From NCBI GenBank assembly GCA_014381795.1, contig JACNKY010000165.1, positions 1-7,900 of the forward strand: a stretch of DNA of 7,900 nt, given 5' to 3'. Position numbers and translations under genes: made by a program. The DNA is from Pseudomonadota bacterium (GTDB lineage: Bacteria; SAR324; NAC60-12). Below the pieces are notes generated by a model that made no database searches, had not been told where the DNA came from, and worked only from the letters and a program-made list of their open reading frames with translations. Position 1 is the stretch's first letter. Every line of letters starts with the position of its first letter. Below, piece after piece: positions 1 to 6,777 of this stretch.

Positions 1-1
1 A

Positions 2-1849
2 ATCCCCTACTATCTTTTAGTAGGACCTCAAAATGTCCATCTCACTCTTGAGGCAATTGAAAAAAATCAGCCAGAATGGTTAGGGATAAGCCTTTACACA
101 GGTTTGACAACTTATGTTTTCGAATGGCTTATACAGTACAAAATGGACAAGGCTCGATCAATTACTAAGAAAAATATTTCAGATTTTAAAACTGCAGATA
201 AACTATTAAAAGGAATGGTTCGAGAATCAAATGGTCCTGTTTATGAGGGGAATAAATTGGTTTATGCTCCTGTCATTATTGGGGGGCATTATAATAACTA
301 CAACTTTAAAGATTCCTGGGAACGAGGAGGGGAATATGTCGTTAGAGGAAAAGGTATTAACATTTTCAGAGATATTTTACTCGGTCTTTATAGTCCCGGA
401 ATTTATCACGATCCAATGCCCTACGCCAATATTCCAAGAATGGACAGGGGAAAGTTTTATAAGGATACTTTTGAATTCTCGGATGAAACAAAAAAATATG
501 CATTAAGTAGAATTAAATCCATTTTGACTGCTTTGGGGTGTAGTTATTCGTGTACTTATTGTTATGTGAGTTCCCTTATTGATAACCTGCGTGAAGCATA
601 TAGTGAAGTGGGTGTGAGGCCACCCAGTATTATTCAAGATAGATTATTGGAAACCGTTGTCCAAGAGGGAGAGGAAATTCTTGCTTTGGATCATATATAC
701 GGTGTAAAAACGACAGCTGTATTTGATCAGGCAGATATTTCTTTAAATAATATGAAATGGTGGGGCCAACTGAAAAATCAATGGTTAGAAAGGGTACGAA
801 TCCCTTTCTATATTCAAGCTAGACCCGCAATGTTAGCAGGAAAGAAAGGAAAAGAGCGAATTGAAATGATTTCTGATAAAGGACTTGTTGCTGGGATTTC
901 AATGGCTATTGAGTCCGGAAATCCAAAAATCAGAAAACTCCTTCTTGATCGCCATGAAAACAACGATACCATACTGGATGCAATTCATAATGTGAAAGAC
1001 AGTAATATCCCATTGCGGACGCAATCCATTGTTGGACTACCAGTATTACGACCTTCTCAAGTAGTGAACCCTATCCAAAGTAAACTGTCTCTGATTGATA
1101 AAAAAGGGGAAGAGTTTTATTACGATGATCCTATTCAAGAATCTTTAACTTGCCTGGAACTTGTTTGTTCATCAAACTTCGGAAAAGAAGATTACTATTG
1201 GAATGCACTCTATTCACCATTTCCAGGGACTCCATTAGGAGATTATGCTGTTGCTTCAGGTTTTGCAGATGATGATACGGATGCCCATGCATACCAATTT
1301 ACAACTGATAGTGGATTAACTTGTTTCACAGGAATTACTTTGAAGCGCCAGATTGCATTCAGTCAAACCTCCAATTTTTTTGCTCATTTTAAAAATGGAA
1401 AAGATTTAATGGTTTTATTCCTTTACGGAAATAATAATTTCCAATTGAGTGACTTTGCGGAATTTGTTGAGACGAGGGCTGGATTCTTTAAGCCACATGA
1501 GAGACCAACCCAATTTGGAATAATCCCCAACATTAATCAAAACATGTTACTAAAATTTATTGATGATGTTTATCCTGAGAAAGATAATAAATTTAAATCA
1601 ATTAATGTAAAACTTGTGGGATACTATCTGGGTTTATTGGATGGATTGCTCCTGGCAGCAAAAATTGCCGACCAATACTATGAATTTAAAGAGCAGGAAA
1701 AGGAATTTACATTAGCTGATCTGTACCGGGTGGAACGTATTCACTATTATGACAACAGTTATAACATGGCATATATTCCTGAACGTTTCGAAAATTTTCT
1801 CCGACCCTTAATACACGATAGCCGAGTTCCTGCAATGCGAACCGGTTAA
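2..1849 (+). CDS. B12-binding-type radical SAM protein, 5'-truncated by the window edge
   Basis: Predicted radical S-adenosylmethionine enzyme of unknown substrate. The frame is already open at position 2, and the codons from 2 to 103 encode plausible protein (IPYYLLVGPQNVHLTLEAIE...), so the true start lies outside the window; the TTG at 104 is not the start. The iron-sulfur cluster motif CxxxCxxC (CSYSCTYC) has its cysteine codons at 539, 551 and 560. The region before it resembles the Rossmann-like cobalamin-binding domain of B12-dependent radical SAM proteins: PEWLGIS near 71-90, VIIGGHYNN near 271-300, and a GEYVVRGKG strand-turn near 328-354. Later landmarks typical of this class are GISMAIESGNP (about 893-925), SIVGLP (about 1025-1042) and SPFPGTPLGDYA (about 1214-1249). 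About 200 residues follow the last landmark and I do not recognise them. The gene is clearly more AT-rich than the operon beside it, which hints at separate ancestry. No canonical DxHxxG cobalamin motif is visible in the part present, so B12 binding is an inference. Family assignment is secure; function is unknown. Confidence 0.85.
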   Translation: MPYYLLVGPQNVHLTLEAIEKNQPEWLGISLYTGLTTYVFEWLIQYKMDKARSITKKNISDFKTADKLLKGMVRESNGPVYEGNKLVYAPVIIGGHYNNYNFKDSWERGGEYVVRGKGINIFRDILLGLYSPGIYHDPMPYANIPRMDRGKFYKDTFEFSDETKKYALSRIKSILTALGCSYSCTYCYVSSLIDNLREAYSEVGVRPPSIIQDRLLETVVQEGEEILALDHIYGVKTTAVFDQADISLNNMKWWGQLKNQWLERVRIPFYIQARPAMLAGKKGKERIEMISDKGLVAGISMAIESGNPKIRKLLLDRHENNDTILDAIHNVKDSNIPLRTQSIVGLPVLRPSQVVNPIQSKLSLIDKKGEEFYYDDPIQESLTCLELVCSSNFGKEDYYWNALYSPFPGTPLGDYAVASGFADDDTDAHAYQFTTDSGLTCFTGITLKRQIAFSQTSNFFAHFKNGKDLMVLFLYGNNNFQLSDFAEFVETRAGFFKPHERPTQFGIIPNINQNMLLKFIDDVYPEKDNKFKSINVKLVGYYLGLLDGLLLAAKIADQYYEFKEQEKEFTLADLYRVERIHYYDNSYNMAYIPERFENFLRPLIHDSRVPAMRTG

Positions 1850-1850
1850 A

Positions 1851-1866
1851 CTGTGACGTTACACAG
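1851..1866. repeat. Short inverted repeat just after the radical SAM stop codon
   Basis: CTGTG and CACAG are perfect inverted arms of 5 bp separated by ACGTTA, starting one base after the TAA stop. It could form a small stem-loop at the mRNA 3' end, but it lacks a T-tract and is short enough to be chance. It is not a canonical CRP site, because the arms and spacing do not fit TGTGA-N6-TCACA. Confidence 0.3.
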
Positions 1867-1904
1867 CAAAGTTACTTTCAGTATTAATTAAATTCAATTA
1901 AAAT

Positions 1905-1928
1905 CCTTTTTAGCGGAAAGGTTACCGC
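1905..1928. repeat. Interlocked inverted repeats with pseudoknot topology
   Basis: On the + strand the order is CCTTT (1905-1909), TTA, GCGG (1913-1916), AAAGG (1917-1921), TTA, CCGC (1925-1928). CCTTT pairs with AAAGG and GCGG pairs with CCGC, so the two stems interlock as in an H-type pseudoknot, or act as two mutually exclusive hairpins. The same topology exists on the - strand, downstream of uvrB. The stems are only 5 and 4 bp, so chance is a real possibility. Confidence 0.3.
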
Positions 1929-2038
1929 AGAAATGTATTTGTTTGAGGAGGTTGCTCTCTCCAAAAAGTGAGTATCTCAAACTTCGTCGTTGATGCAGTT
2001 GGGAAAAAGTTGTACCTTTGTTCTCTAACTAAGATTTT

Positions 2039-4024
2039 TCAACCTGCTATCTTCTTCCGCAATTCAGCAATTCGGTCACGTAATTCAGCCGCACGTTCAA
2101 ATTCGAGTGATTCCGCTGCTTCACGCATTTCATTCTCAAATTCAGCAATTTTTTCTTCCATTTTAATCACTGTTTCGTAGACTGGACTTTCTTCTGCAGT
2201 GTAAGAATCGCTTTCCAGCATATCATTCATTTCGACAGGTGCAAAGGACGGTGCGATTTTCCGGAAAATAGTTTTCGGAACAATACCGTGTTTTTTATTG
2301 TAAGCTACCTGTTTCTTACGGCGTGAATCAGTGAGGTCGAGTGTGATTTGCATTGATGCTGTAACCCTGTCTGCATACATGATTACAAGTCCGTTGACAT
2401 TACGTGAGGCGCGTCCGGAGGTTTGAACAAGTGAACGTACTGATCGCAAAAATCCCTCTTTATCCGCATCAAAAATCCCGACCAGCGATACTTCCGGCAA
2501 ATCCAAACCTTCGCGCAGAAGGTTTATTCCTACCAAAACGTCAAATTCACCCGCCCTTAGATCGTGTAAAATTTGGGTTCGTTCCACCACATCCACATCT
2601 GAGTGGATATAGCGTACTCTCACATCAAGATCGTTATAATATTCCGTGAGGTCTTCTGCCATACGTTTAGTGAGTGTGGTGACAAGCACACGCTCCTTGC
2701 GTTTGGCCCGCAGACGTATTTCATGCAGCATATCATCCACCTGACCGAGCACCGGTCGTATTTCAATTACCGGTTCAAGCAAACCTGTGGGACGCACCAC
2801 AAGTTCCGCCATTTGTCCTTCTGTCTCCTCCATTTCATAATCTCCCGGAGTTGCAGAAACATAAATCAATCTTTGCGGAAACTCGACAAATTCCGGAAAC
2901 TGCAAGGGCCGGTTATCCACTGCAGAAGGCAGCCGGAATCCGTGTTCAACAAGGGTAGATTTTCTCGAATAATCCCCGCGGTACATCGCTCTAAGTTGAG
3001 GCAGAGTCATGTGACTTTCGTCGATAAATATCAAAGAATCATCCGGAAAATAATTGAGCAAAGTGGCGGGAGGAGTTCCGGCCGCGCGCCGATCCATGAT
3101 ACGGCTGTAATTTTCAATTCCGGAACAGGAACCGGTTTGTTCAATCATTTCTAGATCATACTCCGTGCGCTGCAAAAGGCGCTGAGCTTCCAGAATTTTA
3201 TTGTTTGCATGGAGGTCTTCGAGACGTTCACGGAGTTCTTCCCGGATTAAACGTAAAGTTTCCGGAACATGTTCTGCAGGCGCGACATAGTGCGAAGCGG
3301 GATAAATAACAAAATGCTGATATGACATTTGCTTTTTCCCTGTCAAAGGATCGAAGCGGACAAGACTTTCAATTTCATCGCCAAACAGTTCCAATCGAAT
3401 TGCAGATTCTGCTTCCGCCAGATAAATATCTATCACATCGCCACGTACCCGAAAAGTTCCTCTATGAAAGTCAATATCGTTTCTGGTATAAAGTAACTCT
3501 ACCAGTCTCGCTACAATAACCTGCCTTGAAAGGCGTTCTCCCACTTTAAATATCAGCAGCATTTTTTCATATTTTTCCGGCGACCCAATTCCGTAAATGC
3601 AGGACACACTGGCGACAATCAGTACATCTCTGCGCTCCAGCAGAGAACGAGTTGCCGACAAGCGTAGGCGGTCAAGGTTATCATTTAGCGCTGTGTCTTT
3701 TTCGATGTAAAGATCGCGGCTCGGAACGTAAGCTTCCGGCTGATAGTAGTCATAATAACTAACAAAATATTCGACTGCATTTTCGGGGAAGAAATTTTGG
3801 AATTCGTTATAAAGCTGGGCTGCAAGGGTTTTATTATGTGCAATAACCAGGGTGGGACGCTGTAGCTGTTGAACTACATTTGCCATTGCGAATGTTTTTC
3901 CAGAACCGGTAATTCCCAACAAAACCTGATGTTTATGTTTTTGTTCAACACCATTCACCAAAGTCTCAATTGCCTGAGGTTGATCTCCGGCTGGTTTGAA
4001 GTCAGATTGAAGATTAAATTCCAT
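2039..4024 (-). CDS. uvrB: UvrABC nucleotide excision repair subunit B (UvrB)
   Basis: UvrB is the DNA damage-verifying helicase-like ATPase of nucleotide excision repair. It is loaded by UvrA and recruits UvrC for incision. The 661-residue product is full length for the family. Visible motifs in order: Walker A GITGSGKT (residues 37-44); the damage-probing beta-hairpin SYYDYYQPEAYVP (89-101); GTFRVRGDVIDI (189-200); Walker B-like IDESH (334-338); YVSATPG (388-394); TTLTKRMAEDLTEY (449-462); VGINLLREGLDLPE (498-511); motif VI region (534-542); and a C-terminal UVR coiled-coil domain (about 622-657) that binds UvrC. Motif VI reads QTSGRASRN rather than the usual QTIGRAARN, and the preceding RSERSL is RSVRSL; both motif VI arginines (R538, R541) are kept. 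It starts at ATG 11 nt after the truA stop, with a weak AAGAG ribosome site, and is the last gene of the trxA-truA-uvrB operon. No SOS box was identified directly upstream. Confidence 0.98.
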   Translation of the reverse strand: MEFNLQSDFKPAGDQPQAIETLVNGVEQKHKHQVLLGITGSGKTFAMANVVQQLQRPTLVIAHNKTLAAQLYNEFQNFFPENAVEYFVSYYDYYQPEAYVPSRDLYIEKDTALNDNLDRLRLSATRSLLERRDVLIVASVSCIYGIGSPEKYEKMLLIFKVGERLSRQVIVARLVELLYTRNDIDFHRGTFRVRGDVIDIYLAEAESAIRLELFGDEIESLVRFDPLTGKKQMSYQHFVIYPASHYVAPAEHVPETLRLIREELRERLEDLHANNKILEAQRLLQRTEYDLEMIEQTGSCSGIENYSRIMDRRAAGTPPATLLNYFPDDSLIFIDESHMTLPQLRAMYRGDYSRKSTLVEHGFRLPSAVDNRPLQFPEFVEFPQRLIYVSATPGDYEMEETEGQMAELVVRPTGLLEPVIEIRPVLGQVDDMLHEIRLRAKRKERVLVTTLTKRMAEDLTEYYNDLDVRVRYIHSDVDVVERTQILHDLRAGEFDVLVGINLLREGLDLPEVSLVGIFDADKEGFLRSVRSLVQTSGRASRNVNGLVIMYADRVTASMQITLDLTDSRRKKQVAYNKKHGIVPKTIFRKIAPSFAPVEMNDMLESDSYTAEESPVYETVIKMEEKIAEFENEMREAAESLEFERAAELRDRIAELRKKIAG

Positions 4025-4035
4025 AGATTTATCTC

Positions 4036-4836
4036 TTAATTATCAATCACTTCCTTTGGCCATTTGATCATTCCCTGCGGATAAATCACATTCAAGGAAT
4101 ACAGTCCATGGGCCGGTGCGGTAATTCCGGCTAACTTGCGTTGACCGCTTTCAAGAGCTTCAGCAACATCATCAACGTTTTTACGGCCCTGCCCTACTTC
4201 AACCAAAGTTCCGGTAATTATACGTACCATATGCTGCAGAAACGAATTTGCTTCAAATTCAATTTGCAGGGTAGAGTAGCGGAAACGCTTTTTGCTGATC
4301 AATATTTCACGAATATTTTTAAGCGGACTTGGAGAAGAACAATTTGCGGCGCGAAATGCGGAAAAATCGTGCTCTCCGATTAATATTTGCGCTGCTTGCT
4401 CCATCCTCTTTATGTCTAAAGGCTGATTAATCCACCAGCTTTGCTTGCGGGAAAAGGCTGGCTGATAAGGAAGGTTGCAGATAAGGTAGCGGTAACGTTT
4501 TCGGATTGCACTGTGCCTCGCGTGAAAATCCGGAGAAACAGTTTGCACGAATTTTACGACAATATCGTTCGGTAAAACTGCATTAAGCGCAATACGCCAC
4601 TTTTCCGGAGTTTTAAAGTTTTCTGTAGAAGTCTTAAAATTTGCTGTAAAATTAAGGGCATGAACTCCGGAGTCAGTTCGTCCCGCTCCGTGAACTTTTA
4701 CTGATTCACCGGTCAAGCGTTTTACAGCTTGTTCAAGTGTGTCTTCAATGGTGGGTAAATTTAATTGAACCTGCCAGCCTTGATAGCAGGTTCCGTCATA
4801 GGTTAGCAGGAGTAACCAGTTTTGTGCAGAGGGCAC
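4036..4836 (-). CDS. truA: tRNA pseudouridine(38-40) synthase TruA
   Basis: TruA isomerises uridines 38-40 in the anticodon stem of many tRNAs to pseudouridine in the cytoplasm. The 266-residue product has normal length. The N-terminal LTYDGTCYQGWQ (11-22) is the family signature strand. The catalytic aspartate is D55 in GAGRTDSGVHA (50-60). RKRYRYLI (112-119) supplies the conserved basic/tyrosine segment. HDFSAF (156-161) and FLQHMVRIITGTLVEVGQGR (199-218) are the usual C-terminal motifs, followed by APAHGLY near 240-246. The start is GTG with no clear Shine-Dalgarno sequence. It is the only plausible start, since the in-frame trxA stop codon lies just six codons upstream and the family fold begins within about ten residues. 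Translation may therefore depend on ribosomes finishing trxA. It is the middle gene of the operon. Confidence 0.97.
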   Translation of the reverse strand: MPSAQNWLLLLTYDGTCYQGWQVQLNLPTIEDTLEQAVKRLTGESVKVHGAGRTDSGVHALNFTANFKTSTENFKTPEKWRIALNAVLPNDIVVKFVQTVSPDFHARHSAIRKRYRYLICNLPYQPAFSRKQSWWINQPLDIKRMEQAAQILIGEHDFSAFRAANCSSPSPLKNIREILISKKRFRYSTLQIEFEANSFLQHMVRIITGTLVEVGQGRKNVDDVAEALESGQRKLAGITAPAHGLYSLNVIYPQGMIKWPKEVIDN

Positions 4837-4854
4837 GGGAGTTTTTCGGAAGCG

Positions 4855-5178
4855 TTAGCTGTTTGCTTGTTCTGCCAGCGCACGTACGCGGGAGGGATCA
4901 TTACCAGTTACGCTGTCGACTTCTTTGCCGTCTTTTAGCAGGACAATATAAGGAATTCCACGGACTCCGAAGCGTGCTGCAGTCTGCATATTTTTGTCAA
5001 CATCAAGCTTACATACCTTTAGTTTACCATCCATGCTTCCGGCAATTTCATCAATCAACGGAGCCAATGCTACGCACGGACCGCACCAAGTTGCCCAAAA
5101 ATCAATAAGCGCATAGCCCGTTTTCGTTTCTTCTTCAAAGTTGGAATCCTCAAGGTGAAGTACCTTATCGCTTGCCAT
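4855..5178 (-). CDS. trxA: Thioredoxin
   Basis: Small cytoplasmic dithiol-disulfide oxidoreductase, the electron donor for ribonucleotide reductase, methionine sulfoxide reductases and other targets, recycled by thioredoxin reductase. The 107-residue length matches typical TrxA. The active site WCGPC is at residues 31-35 inside DFWATWCGPC, and the cis-proline loop GIPYIVLLKDG (74-84, P76) is intact. A further cysteine, C56, lies outside the active site. E. coli TrxA has KM after WCGPC where this protein has VA, a minor change. The ATG is preceded by a good AGGAG site (5185-5189, reverse strand) six bases away, making it the best-supported start of the operon. It is the first gene of trxA-truA-uvrB, with truA 18 nt downstream in the same reading frame. 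Confidence 0.96.
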   Translation of the reverse strand: MASDKVLHLEDSNFEEETKTGYALIDFWATWCGPCVALAPLIDEIAGSMDGKLKVCKLDVDKNMQTAARFGVRGIPYIVLLKDGKEVDSVTGNDPSRVRALAEQANS

Positions 5179-5515
5179 ATTTTGCTCCTGTTAGGGTAAC
5201 GAATTAAATCCGGAAACTGTTGTAAAAATTCACTCCTGTCCGCCTAAAACACGAACCGAAACTCATAATACTCACAAATTAACATGAGAAAAACAAGTCT
5301 ATTCCGGATGATCTTCGAAACTTATGCTTAAATATGCTTGAAAAAATCATCTTCAAATAATCTCTTAAAACACTTTTGAAAGAAAAATCCCCCGAAAAAA
5401 ATTGCTAAAAAACGAATATCTTTCCGTTTTATGCGAGAATAAATGGCCTTCATGCTTCCTGTATGTAATAATTAACAATGCAGATTGTTCTCGCTTAATA
5501 AAGCACAGGAAATGA
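5179..5515. other. Divergent AT-rich spacer between trxA and the ligA-like/rodZ operon
   Basis: These 337 nt separate two divergently transcribed operons and should contain both promoters. No promoter with two good hexamers stands out on either strand. Candidate -10-like AT patches exist near 5462-5472 for the + strand and near 5268-5273 (TATTAT on the - strand), but their -35 partners are poor. TATGCTT occurs twice, 10 bp apart (5323-5329 and 5333-5339), and GATGAT (5307-5312) is inverted as ATCATC (5346-5351) around it. The region is rich in A runs from 5341 to 5412. Apart from a 10-codon ORF without a clear ribosome site at 5443-5475, I see no coding potential, and no convincing RNA gene. 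Confidence 0.6.
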
Positions 5516-5845
5516 ATGAGTGAATTGATTCAACAAAAAATACGTCAGTATCTGCTTCATTCTTTTCTATATTATCAACTGGATGAGTCAATAATAGCTG
5601 ACAGACATTATGATGAAATATGTGCGGAAGTTTTGCAGTTAATGGAAACCCATGCAGGCTCAAGTCTTCTGCCTTACCAGGAATTAGTAAAAAAAAGTCT
5701 CTCAGAAGATGCCTCCGGTTTTTCTGTCAGAAAATACCCTGCTGAGATCATGAGTTCTGCTTTGCATTTGCTTTATCAACATAATGCTGTTAAATCCATG
5801 TCCTTTGACACATTTTTAACCCGTTTTGGTTACAGTCTATCCTGA
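5516..5845 (+). CDS. Small DNA ligase LigA-related protein (Ia-domain-like)
   Basis: A 109-residue protein resembling the N-terminal Ia domain of NAD-dependent DNA ligase LigA, which in the full enzyme binds the nicotinamide mononucleotide part of NAD. Residues 14-38 (LHSFLYYQLDESII..., then DRHYDEI) align by eye with the LigA segment LYHVMDAPEIPDAEYD. Y19, D29, Y32 and D33 match the LigA residues Y22, D32, Y35 and D36 (E. coli numbering), while LigA H23 is Y20 here. There is no adenylation domain, OB fold, zinc finger or BRCT, so it cannot be a ligase by itself. The second half, with SGFSVRKYPAEIMSSALHLL, recalls small phage proteins annotated as LigA-related, from memory and unchecked. The ATG at 5516 is chosen because AGGA at 5507-5510 lies five bases upstream and the nearby ATG at 5512 hits a stop after three codons. 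It is the first gene of an operon with rodZ. Its function is unknown. Confidence 0.65.
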   Translation: MSELIQQKIRQYLLHSFLYYQLDESIIADRHYDEICAEVLQLMETHAGSSLLPYQELVKKSLSEDASGFSVRKYPAEIMSSALHLLYQHNAVKSMSFDTFLTRFGYSLS

Positions 5846-5853
5846 GATCCTGA

Positions 5854-6777
5854 ATGCCTAGGAATAATATCGAAAAAGACACTCTACAGAAAGAACCTCA
5901 ATTTCCTCAGGAAGTAGAGTCACTTCAACTGCTCTGTCAAAAAATTCGGGAAGCACGAATTGCCAATAAACTTTCTCTTGAAAGCGTTTCAGGCCACCTT
6001 CATATCAGTGTCAGAATTCTGGAAGCCATCGAAGAAGGGAAACCGGGGAATGGTCCTAGTCCAGTGTTTTTCCGTGGACTGGTGCGTAACTACTGCCAGT
6101 TTTTAGACTTAGACAAAACCGAAATTGTCGAGAAAATAGATAATCTTCTTAAGTTAGAAGATCCGGATGATGATCTTAACACTAAAAGCCTTAGACCTGT
6201 CTTCGCAAGCAAAGAGTCCCAACCAACTCGAAATGCTTTTACAATTTTAGTCATTTTACTTGGTGGATACTTATTCTATTCTCTCTATTTTGTACAGGAG
6301 CCTTTTTTCCTTGCGGAAGACAATGCTACAAATCCAGAACAAACTATCGTTGAAGTGGAACCTGTCACAGAACCGGAACAAACCGTTGTTGCTAAAATTC
6401 AAGAAACTGTGCTGGTGGTCGATTCACCCCCTGAAGAACCTGAAAACTCCACTGAGGTTTCTACTGTAGACCAAAAGCCAACAGAGACCACCGAAAATAT
6501 AGAACCGGAAATAGTACAAACTGCTGCAGAGCCTCTTACACTTGAAGTGGAAGCTTCAGAAGGAACTTGGATCAGCATTTCAGTTGATGGAAAAGAAATC
6601 GAAGATTATCGAATTGAAGCAGATGAAATTCAGCAGTGGGAAGCAAAAGATAATTATCTGTTGATCCTTGGAAACACTCAGGTTGTCAGGGTTTTACTGA
6701 ACGGCAGAGAGATTGAAACAAACCGTACCAACCAGTTACTGACGGATTGGGTTGTAGACGCAAATTTGCTTCCATAA
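5854..6777 (+). CDS. rodZ: RodZ-like cytoskeletal/morphogenesis protein (HTH + TM + DUF4115)
   Basis: RodZ is a bitopic inner-membrane protein that links the MreB filament to the cell-wall elongation machinery in rod-shaped bacteria. The 307-residue product has the standard order. A cytoplasmic helix-turn-helix domain of the HTH_25/Xre type spans about residues 24-95, with IREARIANKLSLESVSGHLHI and VFFRGLVRNYCQFLDLD as its marks; in RodZ this domain binds MreB rather than DNA. A single hydrophobic segment follows at about 128-147 (AFTILVILLGGYLFYSLYFV). A Glu/Pro/Thr/Val-rich linker of about 80 residues contains the imperfect repeat PEQTIVEVE / PEQTVVAKI. A DUF4115 beta-domain (about 228-300, with GTWISISVDGKEI and GNTQVVRVLLNGREI) is expected in the periplasm. 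The ATG lies 8 nt after the preceding stop, with only a weak TGAGAT ribosome site, suggesting translational coupling. Naming rests on architecture. Confidence 0.88.
   Translation: MPRNNIEKDTLQKEPQFPQEVESLQLLCQKIREARIANKLSLESVSGHLHISVRILEAIEEGKPGNGPSPVFFRGLVRNYCQFLDLDKTEIVEKIDNLLKLEDPDDDLNTKSLRPVFASKESQPTRNAFTILVILLGGYLFYSLYFVQEPFFLAEDNATNPEQTIVEVEPVTEPEQTVVAKIQETVLVVDSPPEEPENSTEVSTVDQKPTETTENIEPEIVQTAAEPLTLEVEASEGTWISISVDGKEIEDYRIEADEIQQWEAKDNYLLILGNTQVVRVLLNGREIETNRTNQLLTDWVVDANLLP

Larger units (their letters stand above)
1850..2038. other. Convergent intergenic region between the radical SAM gene and uvrB
   Basis: This 189-nt AT-rich stretch separates two genes whose 3' ends face each other, so it should contain transcription ends for both. 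I see only weak candidates: CTGTG-N6-CACAG at 1851-1866, directly after the radical SAM stop codon, and two overlapping short inverted repeats at 1905-1928. None is followed by a clear U-tract on either strand, so no intrinsic terminator is called. A strong Shine-Dalgarno-like GAGGAGGT at 1945-1952 has no suitably spaced start codon. No gene is supported here. Confidence 0.6.

Noticed and set aside
104..106. TTG as the start of the left-edge radical SAM gene
   Set aside because: The same frame is open and protein-like back to position 2, and no ribosome site precedes the TTG.
1851..1866. CTGTG-N6-CACAG as a CRP/FNR-type operator
   Set aside because: It lies after a stop codon between convergent genes and does not match the CRP or FNR consensus spacing.
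1945..1970. Perfect Shine-Dalgarno-like GAGGAGGT followed by GTG at 1968
   Set aside because: The spacing of about 15 nt is too long, and the resulting frame runs antisense into the uvrB 3' end with low-complexity Ser/Asn content.
2603..3154. 183-codon open frame on the + strand
   Set aside because: It lies wholly antisense within uvrB, whose motifs are continuous across it, and its translation shows no recognisable domain.
4737..5108. 123-codon open frame on the + strand
   Set aside because: It is antisense to the truA start and to trxA, both secure genes; it is a shadow frame.
5443..5475. 10-codon ORF (MAFMLPVCNN) upstream of the ligA-like gene
   Set aside because: It is very short, has only a poor ribosome site, and shows no attenuator-like hairpins or codon runs.
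5472..5663. 63-codon open frame on the - strand upstream of trxA
   Set aside because: Most of it is antisense to the ligA-like gene, which has a good ribosome site and recognisable residues.
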